From JAUVXJ01 sp034411995 (GTDB lineage Bacteria > Chloroflexota > Anaerolineae > UBA7937 > B3-Chlor), in NCBI GenBank assembly GCA_034411995.1, contig DAOUME010000007.1, forward strand, positions 372,001 through 436,000: a DNA stretch of 64,000 bases, written 5' to 3'. Below are positions 35,059 through 43,373 of this stretch, piece by piece. The notes below the pieces were generated by a model that saw only the letters and a list, made by a program, of their open reading frames with translations, was not told the origin of the DNA and made no database searches. Position 1 is the stretch's first letter. Every line of letters starts with the position of its first letter. A program made the translations under genes and the position numbers.

Positions 35059-37665
35059 ATGCGAAAGACGCTGACCGCTCTGGTGCTGTTCTCAGCCACG
35101 CTGTTCATACTCCAGAGTGTACCACAGAGGAATACCACCGTCGTCCAGGGCATGGAGGCACCGGGGCGGACGATGGAGCAGTGGGTGCAGACGACGGCGG
35201 GCGACTTCGAGAGTGGGGAGCTAGACTGCCTGGCAATTGGAGACACTGACGGTGGAGAGATGCTGCTCGCCGAACAGGAGCCAGGGCAATACTGCCCCAA
35301 GGGCGTATTCGCCTCCAGGGTGCGCGAGATGTCGTTCGTATTCAACGTGTTGGGCTCCGCGTGGTCGGTGGAGAAGCCTATGGGCACCAACTCCCAGCTC
35401 GAGCTCCGCGTCAGCGGCGATGGCCAGCAGTGGAGCGAGTGGCTAACGGTGACGCAGGACGAGGACGCGCCTGCGGGCGAAACGCTCGTGCACGGCAACC
35501 TTCTCGAGGTCACCCCATCTCGATACGTTCAATATCGTCTGACTCTGGGGACCTTCGATGCGAGCGTTTCGCCGGTGCTACGCGAAGTGGTCCTCACGGC
35601 CATGGACACGACAGAGGGCCCTACCGCTGCGGAAGCGCGGGCGATGATCATCCCTCAGGAGTCCACCTCAGGGGTTCCTCAGCCGCGCATCATCTCACGA
35701 AAGGGCTGGGGCGCGAATGAAGCGTGGGCGACAAGAGAACCTGTGTACGAGAAGCCGACCCATTTTGTCATCCATCACACGGTGACCTCCAACGATCCCC
35801 AGGACCCAGCGTACATCGTTCGTGCCATCTACCAGTATCATGCCCTGTCTCAAGGGTGGGGCGATATCGGCTACAACTTCCTCATCGATCGTCAAGGCAA
35901 CATCTACGAGGGTCGAAAGGGTGGCGACGGTGTAGTCGGCGTCCACGCCGGGAGCTACAACTATGGGAGCATCGGTATCGCTCTTCTCGGTGACTACAGG
36001 ACTGTAGATATGACCCCGGCCATGAAGGAAGCACTCATCTCCTTGATGGCCTGGGAGGCTGATCGGTTCGGCATCAACCCGGTGGAGTCGTCCTACTTCG
36101 TGAATCGCAACTTCCCGAATGTGGTCGGGCATCGTGACCTGTGGAGCACGATCTGCCCGGGAGACAGAGTGTACCGCGTGCTTCCTGATCTCCGGCAGTC
36201 GGTGTGGCAGCGTTTACTGGCCTACGACCCCAGGGTGGAGATCGTGAGCCCGGACGCCGGCGCGGCTATCTCAGGAGACACGGAGGTCCGCATCTCCAGC
36301 CCGAGCCCCACCACCGCCAAGGTTCGCCTTCTCGTTGACCGCTCGCTGAAGGCTGAGGACCAATCAGCGCTGACCTGGGTGTGGAACACCAGCCAGGTCA
36401 GCGAGGGGCGTCACGGCATAGAGGCGGTGGCAGTGAGTGCGGAAGGGCGTAGAGCCACGGTGTCGCGAGAGGTAATCATCGACAACACCCCGCCCGAAGG
36501 TGCCGTCTCCATCAACGACGGGGCAGCCTACACTTCGCAGTTGACCATCACTCTCGGCCTGAGTGCGCACGACACAGGGGCCGGGATAGTGGGCATGCAG
36601 TTTACCCAGGACGAGGCCAGTCAATTCACGTCGCTCGAGGAGTTCGTGCCTTCTCGAGACTGGCTCCTCAGTGAGGGGGACGGGCAGAAGACCGTAGGGG
36701 TTCGATTCCTCGACGGGGCGGGAAACGCTTCGCCCACCTACGTTGCGAACATCATTCTGGATACCGATCCGCCGCGGGACTGGAGCCGGGTGGATACCGG
36801 TGATCCGGGGCGAATAATGGTCGGAGTCACCGATCCTGGCAGTGGAGTGGATGCCTCGAGTTCGAGGTCTTCTGCTTCCTCCGACGGAGGGTCTACCTGG
36901 GGCGCCTGGCAAGCCGTGGACTGCGACGCCGACGAAGGACAGGGGTCCTGCTATCTGTCAGCCGAGCTGCCAGAAGGAGCAGTGAGGTTCAGGATCGCAG
37001 ATCGGGCAGGAAACGAGGCGTTTAGCCCTGCCTACGGAGAGGTGGTGGCTCCTCCGACGCCGGAGCTTACGCCGGAGAGTAGCCCCCAGGTCACCCCACA
37101 GCCCACGCCCAGCCAGGACGCTCAACCTCCGGTCGGTGGGCTTCCGGATCTGGTGGTGGACGGTGCAGTGGTCACCCCCCACCAAGGCCAGGGCTCCGTG
37201 CCGGTGACGCTGACTATCACCATCCGAAATGACGGCCAGGCGGAGGTAGCCGCCGGGTTCTGGGTCGAGTTCTTCGTCGACCCACCGGTCGTTCCCACTG
37301 TGAACACGGTCGTGGATGCGGCCGGACATGGCGCCCTCTGGTATGTGCCGGGTCTGGCGGTCCAAGAGGTGAAGACGCTGTCACTGGAAGGTGCGGACGA
37401 TCGCTATAGCAACTTCGACGGGCGCCTCTCGTCGGGCAGGCACGAGCTCTACGTCTATGTGGATGCCTACAACACAGAGGGCGAGGCGGGATTGGTGCGC
37501 GAGGCCGACGAGAGCAACAACCTGCTTGGCCCGCTGGTGGTTGACGTCCGCGAGCCAGATAGAGGCGATGCCTCCAACCCGGCCAAACCAGGCCCTGCGG
37601 AATGGCTCAGGCTCCTGATCGGGCGATTTACAGAGTTGCTGAGGAGCTTGAAGGAGCGTGTCTAG
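35059..37665 (+). CDS. Secreted N-acetylmuramoyl-L-alanine amidase (PGRP/Amidase_2) with Ig-like and CARDB domains
   Basis: An 868-residue exported enzyme that cleaves the amide between muramic acid and stem peptide. Signal peptide about 1-20. A beta-sandwich region precedes the amidase domain (about 210-385) with zinc ligands H239 (in FVIHHT), H358 (VVGHRD) and C366 (ICPGD), plus IYEGR and VGVHAG. Bacterial Ig-like domains follow (about 390-650), then a Pro/Thr linker and a CARDB-like domain (LPDLVVDGAVVTP, about 690-830). GGAGGAT site before the ATG. Amidases of this type often pair with SpoIID-type lytic transglycosylases, one of which is encoded in the same operon at 43374. Confidence 0.9.
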   Translation: MRKTLTALVLFSATLFILQSVPQRNTTVVQGMEAPGRTMEQWVQTTAGDFESGELDCLAIGDTDGGEMLLAEQEPGQYCPKGVFASRVREMSFVFNVLGSAWSVEKPMGTNSQLELRVSGDGQQWSEWLTVTQDEDAPAGETLVHGNLLEVTPSRYVQYRLTLGTFDASVSPVLREVVLTAMDTTEGPTAAEARAMIIPQESTSGVPQPRIISRKGWGANEAWATREPVYEKPTHFVIHHTVTSNDPQDPAYIVRAIYQYHALSQGWGDIGYNFLIDRQGNIYEGRKGGDGVVGVHAGSYNYGSIGIALLGDYRTVDMTPAMKEALISLMAWEADRFGINPVESSYFVNRNFPNVVGHRDLWSTICPGDRVYRVLPDLRQSVWQRLLAYDPRVEIVSPDAGAAISGDTEVRISSPSPTTAKVRLLVDRSLKAEDQSALTWVWNTSQVSEGRHGIEAVAVSAEGRRATVSREVIIDNTPPEGAVSINDGAAYTSQLTITLGLSAHDTGAGIVGMQFTQDEASQFTSLEEFVPSRDWLLSEGDGQKTVGVRFLDGAGNASPTYVANIILDTDPPRDWSRVDTGDPGRIMVGVTDPGSGVDASSSRSSASSDGGSTWGAWQAVDCDADEGQGSCYLSAELPEGAVRFRIADRAGNEAFSPAYGEVVAPPTPELTPESSPQVTPQPTPSQDAQPPVGGLPDLVVDGAVVTPHQGQGSVPVTLTITIRNDGQAEVAAGFWVEFFVDPPVVPTVNTVVDAAGHGALWYVPGLAVQEVKTLSLEGADDRYSNFDGRLSSGRHELYVYVDAYNTEGEAGLVREADESNNLLGPLVVDVREPDRGDASNPAKPGPAEWLRLLIGRFTELLRSLKERV

Positions 37666-38871
37666 GTGGCAGAAGCAGAGGGAAGTCCGGTGGGAGAGAT
37701 AGTGGACGATGGCGTGTCGCGGCAGGACGGGATGGCGTCAGGAGAGAACCGAGCCATGATCAAAGTCATCGGAGTCGGGGGTGGAGGCAGCAATGCCGTC
37801 GATCGCATGATCCACGTGGGAATCCCGGGGGTTGAGTTCATTGCGGCTAATACCGATGCGCAGGCGCTCTCCCTCTCTGAGGCCCGCAACAAGGTGCAGT
37901 TGGGGCCCATGATCACCAGTGGACTGGGAGCTGGAGGCGACCCCGCCGTCGGTGCCAAAGCGGCAAGCGAGAGCTCGGAGGCCCTTCGAGATGCGCTGAG
38001 CGGAGCAGAGATCGTGTTCGTGGCTCTGGGCCTGGGTGGCGGTACAGGTACCGGCGCCGCTCCGGTCATCGCGGAATTGGCCCGCCAGATGGGGGCCTTG
38101 ACCGTGGCTGTCGCTACTCTGCCCTTTGGCTTCGAGGGACACAGGCGCAGGGAGACGGCCCAGGAGGGCCTGCAGGCCCTGGCGGCTACGGCGGATACGC
38201 TGGTTGCTATCTCCAATGATCGGCTGCTGGAGTTCATAGACGAGGAGACCTCCCTGGACATCTCATTTCGCATTGCCGATGACGTTCTTCGTCAGGGGAT
38301 CCAGGGTGTCGCCGAGCTGATCACCAGCACGGGGGTGATCAACTTGAATCTGATGCACGTCAGAAAGATGCTGGAGAAGGCAGGCCCAGCGTTGATGTCC
38401 ATCGGCCAGGCGCGGGGTGAGAATCGTGCGGTCGAGGCAGCGCACCTGGCCATCGCCAGCCCTCTTACGCAATTGTCGTCCATCGCTGGCGCGTCAGGAA
38501 TACTGGTCAACGTGACCGGTGGCGAGCATCTGTCGCTGGACGAGGTCCAGGAGGCGGTGAGCACCGTGGCGGCGGTGGCCAGCCCTGATGCAGATATCTT
38601 CTTCGGGGCCACTATAGATCCGGACCTAAGCCAACAGCTCCAGGTCATGCTCATCGCCGTGGGCATGAACGGACAGATAGCGATCCCGGTGTCGGCCCCG
38701 GTTGCGCGCGAGAGGGCTCGCCGTTGGGTCCCCAGCGGCAGTTTGCAGGCGGGGCGAGCGGCTGTTCTCGACATGGGGCTGCCGCAGCAGCCCGTGGATC
38801 TGTATGACTTGGATGTTCCTACCTTCCTGCGACGTCGCAAGCTGGCCAGGATGGGGGAGGATACAGCATGA
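37666..38871 (+). CDS. ftsZ: FtsZ-family protein with degenerate T7 loop
   Basis: A 401-residue tubulin/FtsZ GTPase homologue. The nucleotide-binding part is intact: IGVGGGGSNAVDRM, AANTDAQAL and tubulin signature GGGTGTG (124-130). The T7 loop that triggers GTP hydrolysis in the neighbouring subunit normally reads NxDFxD; here it is N226-L-N228-L-M-H231, so both catalytic Asp (E. coli D209 and D212) are replaced by Asn and His. The C-terminal peptide DVPTFLRRRK is typical of FtsZ partner-binding tails, after an unusually short linker. GTG start directly after the amidase stop, with AAGGAG upstream. Probably a paralogue forming stable or regulatory filaments; a separate housekeeping ftsZ is assumed but not in the window. 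Confidence 0.93.
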   Translation: MAEAEGSPVGEIVDDGVSRQDGMASGENRAMIKVIGVGGGGSNAVDRMIHVGIPGVEFIAANTDAQALSLSEARNKVQLGPMITSGLGAGGDPAVGAKAASESSEALRDALSGAEIVFVALGLGGGTGTGAAPVIAELARQMGALTVAVATLPFGFEGHRRRETAQEGLQALAATADTLVAISNDRLLEFIDEETSLDISFRIADDVLRQGIQGVAELITSTGVINLNLMHVRKMLEKAGPALMSIGQARGENRAVEAAHLAIASPLTQLSSIAGASGILVNVTGGEHLSLDEVQEAVSTVAAVASPDADIFFGATIDPDLSQQLQVMLIAVGMNGQIAIPVSAPVARERARRWVPSGSLQAGRAAVLDMGLPQQPVDLYDLDVPTFLRRRKLARMGEDTA

Positions 38872-39104
38872 CCAGGCCGACGAGTGAGTGCAGGGACAAA
38901 GTCCAGAAGTACATCGAGGATCGGTTCCCGGAAATGGGGACGGTGCGACCCAGGGTGACTACCGACAACCGTGATGGGAAGACCAGACACCGCTTCACTT
39001 TCCGCAAAGCTCTCCACTCACCGAATGGAGGGCGGTTCCAGCAGATCGTCCATCTGACTGCGGACGAAGAAGGCAGAGTGCTCAAGGTTTCGGTTTCCAG
39101 GTAG
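38868..39104 (+). CDS. Small protein sharing a C-terminal motif with the operon protease
   Basis: A 78-residue basic, soluble protein overlapping the FtsZ-like stop by ATGA. The N-terminal half is charged; the C-terminal half reads RFQQIVHLTADEEGRVLKVS plus VSR, nearly the same pattern as the C-terminus of the caspase-clan protease (HVVKVTVNADGDVVKVLVSR). The two could share a binding partner, or this protein could mimic or inhibit the protease tail. No known family recognised. Confidence 0.75.
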   Translation: MTRPTSECRDKVQKYIEDRFPEMGTVRPRVTTDNRDGKTRHRFTFRKALHSPNGGRFQQIVHLTADEEGRVLKVSVSR

Positions 39105-39125
39105 TGTTGGGGGCGAGAGTCGAGA

Positions 39126-40772
39126 ATGAGTGAGTCGACGAGCGGGGCAGTTTTGGGGACAAAGCGCAGCTGGCGCTGGGCCGTTCTGCTGCTCTTGCTG
39201 GCTGCCCTTGGCCTGGGTTCTCCGGGGGCCACGTCTGTCTGGGGAGCGCCCGGGGCCGCGGACCCGGCCACGTACGTGGTGGGCTGGGGCGATTCCCTGA
39301 GCCTGATCGCTGCCCGGTACGGGACTACTGTGTCGGCCATCGCGCAAGCCAACGGATTGACGAACCCTAATCTGATCTACGTAGGGCAGCGGCTGACCAT
39401 ACCAGGTGGCAGCTCTCCGTCGACCACGGGGTCCGGTCTGTACGTCGTGCAGAGGGGCGACACACTGTCGGCGATAGCTGTGCGCTATCAGACTACGGTG
39501 CAGCAACTGGTGCAGATGAATGGTCTTACGAACCCCAATCTCATAGCTGTTGGGCAGAGGCTTGCGGTCCCGCAGGGACAGTCCTCAGTGAGCCCAGGCG
39601 GGCAGAGTGATACGGGTGCACCGGGTGCGGCAACGTCGTATCAGGTGAGAGCTGGGGACACGCTGCTGGGCATAGCAGTCCGGTTCCAGGTGAGCATGTG
39701 GGACATCGTCGTGGCCAACAATATCGCCAATCCCTCTTTGATTTACGCCGGCCAGACGCTGGTTATCCCGGGCGGTGGGGGCACACCGAGTGCGGGCTCG
39801 ACTCCGACGTCGACGAGTGTGCCGGCCAGCAGCAATCAGCCCGCCGCGCCGACACCAAGGCCTGCCACTCCCGTCCCGGCTACACCCACTGCGGGAGCGT
39901 CGACCGCCTTCCAGTACGTGCAGGGGAGTATGCGGCACTACCCCAACTGTGGAACGGTGTACTTCAAGGGCAAGATCACAGGCGTGGGGGGCGAGCCGGT
40001 GAACGGGGAAACGATTCGCCTGCGGTTCGGCGGATACTCGGTCTACAGGGTCAGCGGCGATGGTCAGGATGCGGGAGAGTGGAGCTTCGCGCCGCTGGCA
40101 GGTGACAACTATCATTCGCCCTTCACGTTTCTCATCGACGTCGTAAAGAGCGCAGCCAATCCGACTGCCAAGTCGGACACCTTACAGATACAGTTCACTG
40201 ACTGCGACGCTGCGGGGCAGTTCGAGAACATCCTGTTCCGGTACAGCGGGGGCAACACGGGACCCGTGAGCAGCCCTACGAAGGCTCCTGAGCGCACGCC
40301 CACGGCGACTCCTGCGCCCAACAACAACCCCCTCCCGTTGGATTGGGACCCGCGCTTGAACCAACTGCCGTGCGTCCGCCTGGTGACAGTGGCGGCCCGG
40401 GGCATCCAACTCCACCCGGGCGATCGGTACTGGCGATTGGTGGCGGCCAGATGGCTCAACGAGGAGGAGAGCCGGAGGGACATCCAGATTTACGTCGACT
40501 TGCTGGACGAGGCAGGTCGGCGCGTGTATGGCGATAGCGTGGCCTTCGAGAATGGCGGCCACCAGAGTGTGATCAGTGAGCAACAGAGTTGCTGCTATCC
40601 ATGGGACTATCCAGTCAAGTGCCCCATGTTCAACGTATTGTGTTCCTACCGTACGTACGTCGAAGGGTTGCCCAGCGACATGGTGACGGGGCTGGGCCTT
40701 GGTACGCCCGAACACCCTGACTGGACGATTCATACGGGATTCGTACTCACGTTCCAGAGGACTGTCTACTAG
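39126..40772 (+). CDS. Secreted protein with three LysM domains and a C-terminal domain of unknown function
   Basis: A 548-residue exported protein. A basic N-terminus and hydrophobic segment (about 17-42, AVLLLLLAALGLG) form a signal peptide or anchor. Three LysM peptidoglycan-binding modules lie at about 50-97, 105-150 and 170-217 (for example YVVQRGDTLSAIAVRYQTTV). A Thr/Pro/Ser linker leads to about 270 residues without a recognised family, containing several cysteines (SCCYPWDYPVKCPMFNVLC). It probably anchors to the wall of the producing cell. Confidence 0.88.
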   Translation: MSESTSGAVLGTKRSWRWAVLLLLLAALGLGSPGATSVWGAPGAADPATYVVGWGDSLSLIAARYGTTVSAIAQANGLTNPNLIYVGQRLTIPGGSSPSTTGSGLYVVQRGDTLSAIAVRYQTTVQQLVQMNGLTNPNLIAVGQRLAVPQGQSSVSPGGQSDTGAPGAATSYQVRAGDTLLGIAVRFQVSMWDIVVANNIANPSLIYAGQTLVIPGGGGTPSAGSTPTSTSVPASSNQPAAPTPRPATPVPATPTAGASTAFQYVQGSMRHYPNCGTVYFKGKITGVGGEPVNGETIRLRFGGYSVYRVSGDGQDAGEWSFAPLAGDNYHSPFTFLIDVVKSAANPTAKSDTLQIQFTDCDAAGQFENILFRYSGGNTGPVSSPTKAPERTPTATPAPNNNPLPLDWDPRLNQLPCVRLVTVAARGIQLHPGDRYWRLVAARWLNEEESRRDIQIYVDLLDEAGRRVYGDSVAFENGGHQSVISEQQSCCYPWDYPVKCPMFNVLCSYRTYVEGLPSDMVTGLGLGTPEHPDWTIHTGFVLTFQRTVY

Positions 40773-40824
40773 TGACGGCGTCCAGCGTGCGGGCGCGCCG
40801 CCACTGGATGCTGGAGGATGGGGC

Positions 40825-40962
40825 ATGCTTCGGCTGATATTCTGGCGAGCGATGGCTTCGATAGCCCACAACCTGCTTCAGGTGAGGGTGGTGCTGCTAC
40901 TCATTGTGGCTGCCTATCTGGTGGGATGGATCGCAGGCTCAATCTACGGCCGAGGCTTCTAG
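40825..40962 (+). CDS. 45-residue single-span membrane protein
   Basis: A very small frame: MLRLIFWRAMASIAHN, then a hydrophobic helix (VRVVLLLIVAAYLVGWIAG) and a short tail. GGAGG lies 7 nt before the ATG. It sits in the only larger gap between two LysM genes, in the operon direction. Small single-span proteins often modulate larger membrane complexes; function unknown. Confidence 0.6.
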   Translation: MLRLIFWRAMASIAHNLLQVRVVLLLIVAAYLVGWIAGSIYGRGF

Positions 40963-41056
40963 ACTCGGCGCCTGAAGCGCCCGTCAGGTGATAGAGAAAC
41001 TCGACGATCGGCGTGAACATGATATGCAGCAATCGTGGGGTAAAGGAGAAAGAGGG

Positions 41057-42778
41057 ATGAGCAGAAGGATATACCGTGTGGTGGCACTGTGCTCCCTGAT
41101 CGTGCTTCTGGTGTGCTCGAGAGCTCCGGTGTGGGCCACTCCGGCATCGGAGACGAAGGCCACCGGCGCGGTAGTGCACATTGTGCAGTGGGGTGAGAAT
41201 CTCAGTCTGATCGCGATGCGGTACGGGGTCACCGTTTCCGCTATCGTGCAGGCGAACAGTCTGGCCAACCCAGACTTCATCTATGCGGGGCAGAGGCTAA
41301 CCATCCCAGGAGCCGCCTCGTCTCCCGAGCCGGCTCCTTCTGGTCCGTCGACCACCTATGCGGTGCGCGCCGGAGATACGCTCTCCGCCATCGCCTACCG
41401 ATACGGCACGACGGTCAACAGTCTCGTCTCCTTGAATGGCCTAGTCAACCCCAATCTGATCTATGTCGGTCAGGTCTTGAAGGTCCCAGGGCAGGCCGAG
41501 CCATCCGGATCGACTAGCACTTGCGTCTACACTGTCAAGAGTGGCGACAACTTGACGCGGATAGCCCTCAAGTACAGCACCACCGTGTGGGCCATCGCCA
41601 TCGCCAACAACCTGGCCAATCCGTCGTTTATCTGGGTGGGCCAGCGGCTGGTGATCCCAGGGTGCTCTCAGACCGGGGCATCCACGCCGACGCCATCTCC
41701 TACTGCCACGTCGACGCCGCAGCCTGGAGCCACACCTACACCTACCGTGCAGCCCGGACCGGTGGCGCGCATGAGCACCCCGGAGTATGGCGTGCACACC
41801 TTCCTGTGGTGGAGTGATGAGTACCGGGCTCGAGACGCGCAGCTGGCCAAGGACGCCGGGCTCACCTGGGTGAAGGAACTGTTCCCCTGGAGAAGCATGG
41901 AAGGTGCCGGCAAGGGCATCTTCGACTGGAGCGTGGCTGATCAGGTGGTGCAGACCGCGAACGATCGCGGGCTCGAGATCATCGCCCGCGTGGACTTCCA
42001 GCCGGGTTGGGCGAGGGCAGATGGCGCGCACAACGGACCTCCGGACAATTACCGCGACTACGGCGATTTCCTATTCGCCATGGCCACTCGGTACCGGGGT
42101 CGCATCCAGGCCTACGAGATCTGGAACGAACCCAACCTGGCTCGCGAGTGGGGCGACCAGCCGCCCAACGCGGCGGAATACGTGGCTCTGTTGCGAGTCG
42201 CCTACCAGCGCATCAAGGAGGCTGATCCCAACGCCGTGGTCATGACCGCTGGGCTGGCGCCTACGGGCACGGGCCTGCCTGTCGCCGTCCCGGACGTGCA
42301 ATACCTGCGGGAGATGTACCAGGCTGGCGCCAAGAGCTACTTCGACGTCCTGGGAGTGCACGCTCCCGGCTACAAGGCGGCACCAGAAACCAGCCCGGAC
42401 GAAGTACAGAACAACAAGGCGCTGGGCGGCAGGCGTTTCTTCTGCTTCCGGCACGTGGAAGACCTGCGCCAGGTGATGGTGGACAAGGGAGATGCGGGCA
42501 AACAGATAGCCGTGCTGGAGTTCGGCTGGACCAGCGATTTGAGACCGGACTCACCGTACAACTGGCACGCCGTTTCCGAGGAGACTAAGGCAGACTACAT
42601 CGTACGCGCTTACCAGTGGGCCCGCGATCACTGGTCACCGTGGATGGGCGTGATGACCGTGCTTTCCATCGCCAACCCGGACTGGACCGAGGCTGACGAG
42701 CAGTACTGGTGGTCCATCACCAATCCGGATGGGACGGTCAGGCCCGCCTACGGCGCGCTGAAGGCGGCTCCCAAGTAG
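41057..42778 (+). CDS. Secreted protein with three LysM domains and a GH39-like catalytic barrel
   Basis: A 573-residue exported protein. Signal peptide about 1-32 (basic start, VVALCSLIVLLVC). Three LysM modules at about 37-85, 95-140 and 155-200, a Pro/Thr linker, then a TIM barrel (about 240-570) with acid/base motif YEIWNEPNLAREW and a putative nucleophile in AVLEFGW, typical of clan-A glycosidases. The start is set by AAGGAGAAAGAGGG before the ATG at 41057; an in-frame ATG upstream at 40988 lacks such a site. LysM anchoring points to a cell-wall glycan substrate. Confidence 0.9.
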   Translation: MSRRIYRVVALCSLIVLLVCSRAPVWATPASETKATGAVVHIVQWGENLSLIAMRYGVTVSAIVQANSLANPDFIYAGQRLTIPGAASSPEPAPSGPSTTYAVRAGDTLSAIAYRYGTTVNSLVSLNGLVNPNLIYVGQVLKVPGQAEPSGSTSTCVYTVKSGDNLTRIALKYSTTVWAIAIANNLANPSFIWVGQRLVIPGCSQTGASTPTPSPTATSTPQPGATPTPTVQPGPVARMSTPEYGVHTFLWWSDEYRARDAQLAKDAGLTWVKELFPWRSMEGAGKGIFDWSVADQVVQTANDRGLEIIARVDFQPGWARADGAHNGPPDNYRDYGDFLFAMATRYRGRIQAYEIWNEPNLAREWGDQPPNAAEYVALLRVAYQRIKEADPNAVVMTAGLAPTGTGLPVAVPDVQYLREMYQAGAKSYFDVLGVHAPGYKAAPETSPDEVQNNKALGGRRFFCFRHVEDLRQVMVDKGDAGKQIAVLEFGWTSDLRPDSPYNWHAVSEETKADYIVRAYQWARDHWSPWMGVMTVLSIANPDWTEADEQYWWSITNPDGTVRPAYGALKAAPK

Positions 42779-42795
42779 GGGAGAGGAGGAGACTG

Positions 42796-43332
42796 TTGGG
42801 TGCAAGGACTCGTTGCCTTTGGCTGATGGCGATCTTGGCGGGGCTACTCATGATGGGGGGTTGCACGAGGGACAAGCCTTCCCCCACGCCCACGCCTACC
42901 ACACCAGTCGAGGTGGTGCCTGCTACCCCGTCGCCGACGGCACCGCCCGTGATCACTCCTGCCGTGCCTGAGGTCCGGTATCACACCGTAGAGCCTGGCG
43001 AAACGGCCTGGGACATCGCTGACCAGTACGGGGTGACACTGGAGGCCCTGGTGGCCGCCAACGAGCTCGCAGACCCCAATAGACTCGAACCGGGACAGCG
43101 GCTGGTGATCCCGGAAGCTGACGGCACCGGTGCGGAGGAGTCGACGCCAACAGGCACCTCGTCAGAAACACAGGGTGTTGGCGGGGAGCAGCGAACGCAT
43201 ACCGTGGCTGCCGGTGACACTCTGTGGGACATCGCTATGGAGTATGACACGACTGTGGATGAGATCGCACGGTTGAACGACCTGGATCCCGACGGCGTGC
43301 TGACCCTTGGACAGCAGTTGTTGATCCCGTAG
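42796..43332 (+). CDS. LysM lipoprotein
   Basis: A 178-residue protein. A TTG start is chosen because AGGAGGAG lies 5 nt upstream and it gives a proper lipoprotein signal ending in LLMMGGC (lipobox). A Pro/Thr linker follows, then two LysM modules (YHTVEPGETAWDIADQYGVT and HTVAAGDTLWDIAMEYDTTV). Likely tethered to the membrane by lipid and bound to peptidoglycan, bridging the two. No catalytic domain. Confidence 0.85.
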   Translation: MGARTRCLWLMAILAGLLMMGGCTRDKPSPTPTPTTPVEVVPATPSPTAPPVITPAVPEVRYHTVEPGETAWDIADQYGVTLEALVAANELADPNRLEPGQRLVIPEADGTGAEESTPTGTSSETQGVGGEQRTHTVAAGDTLWDIAMEYDTTVDEIARLNDLDPDGVLTLGQQLLIP

Positions 43333-43373
43333 CCCGCAACGGGGCGGGAGTTGCCGCACACTGGAGGACGAAA

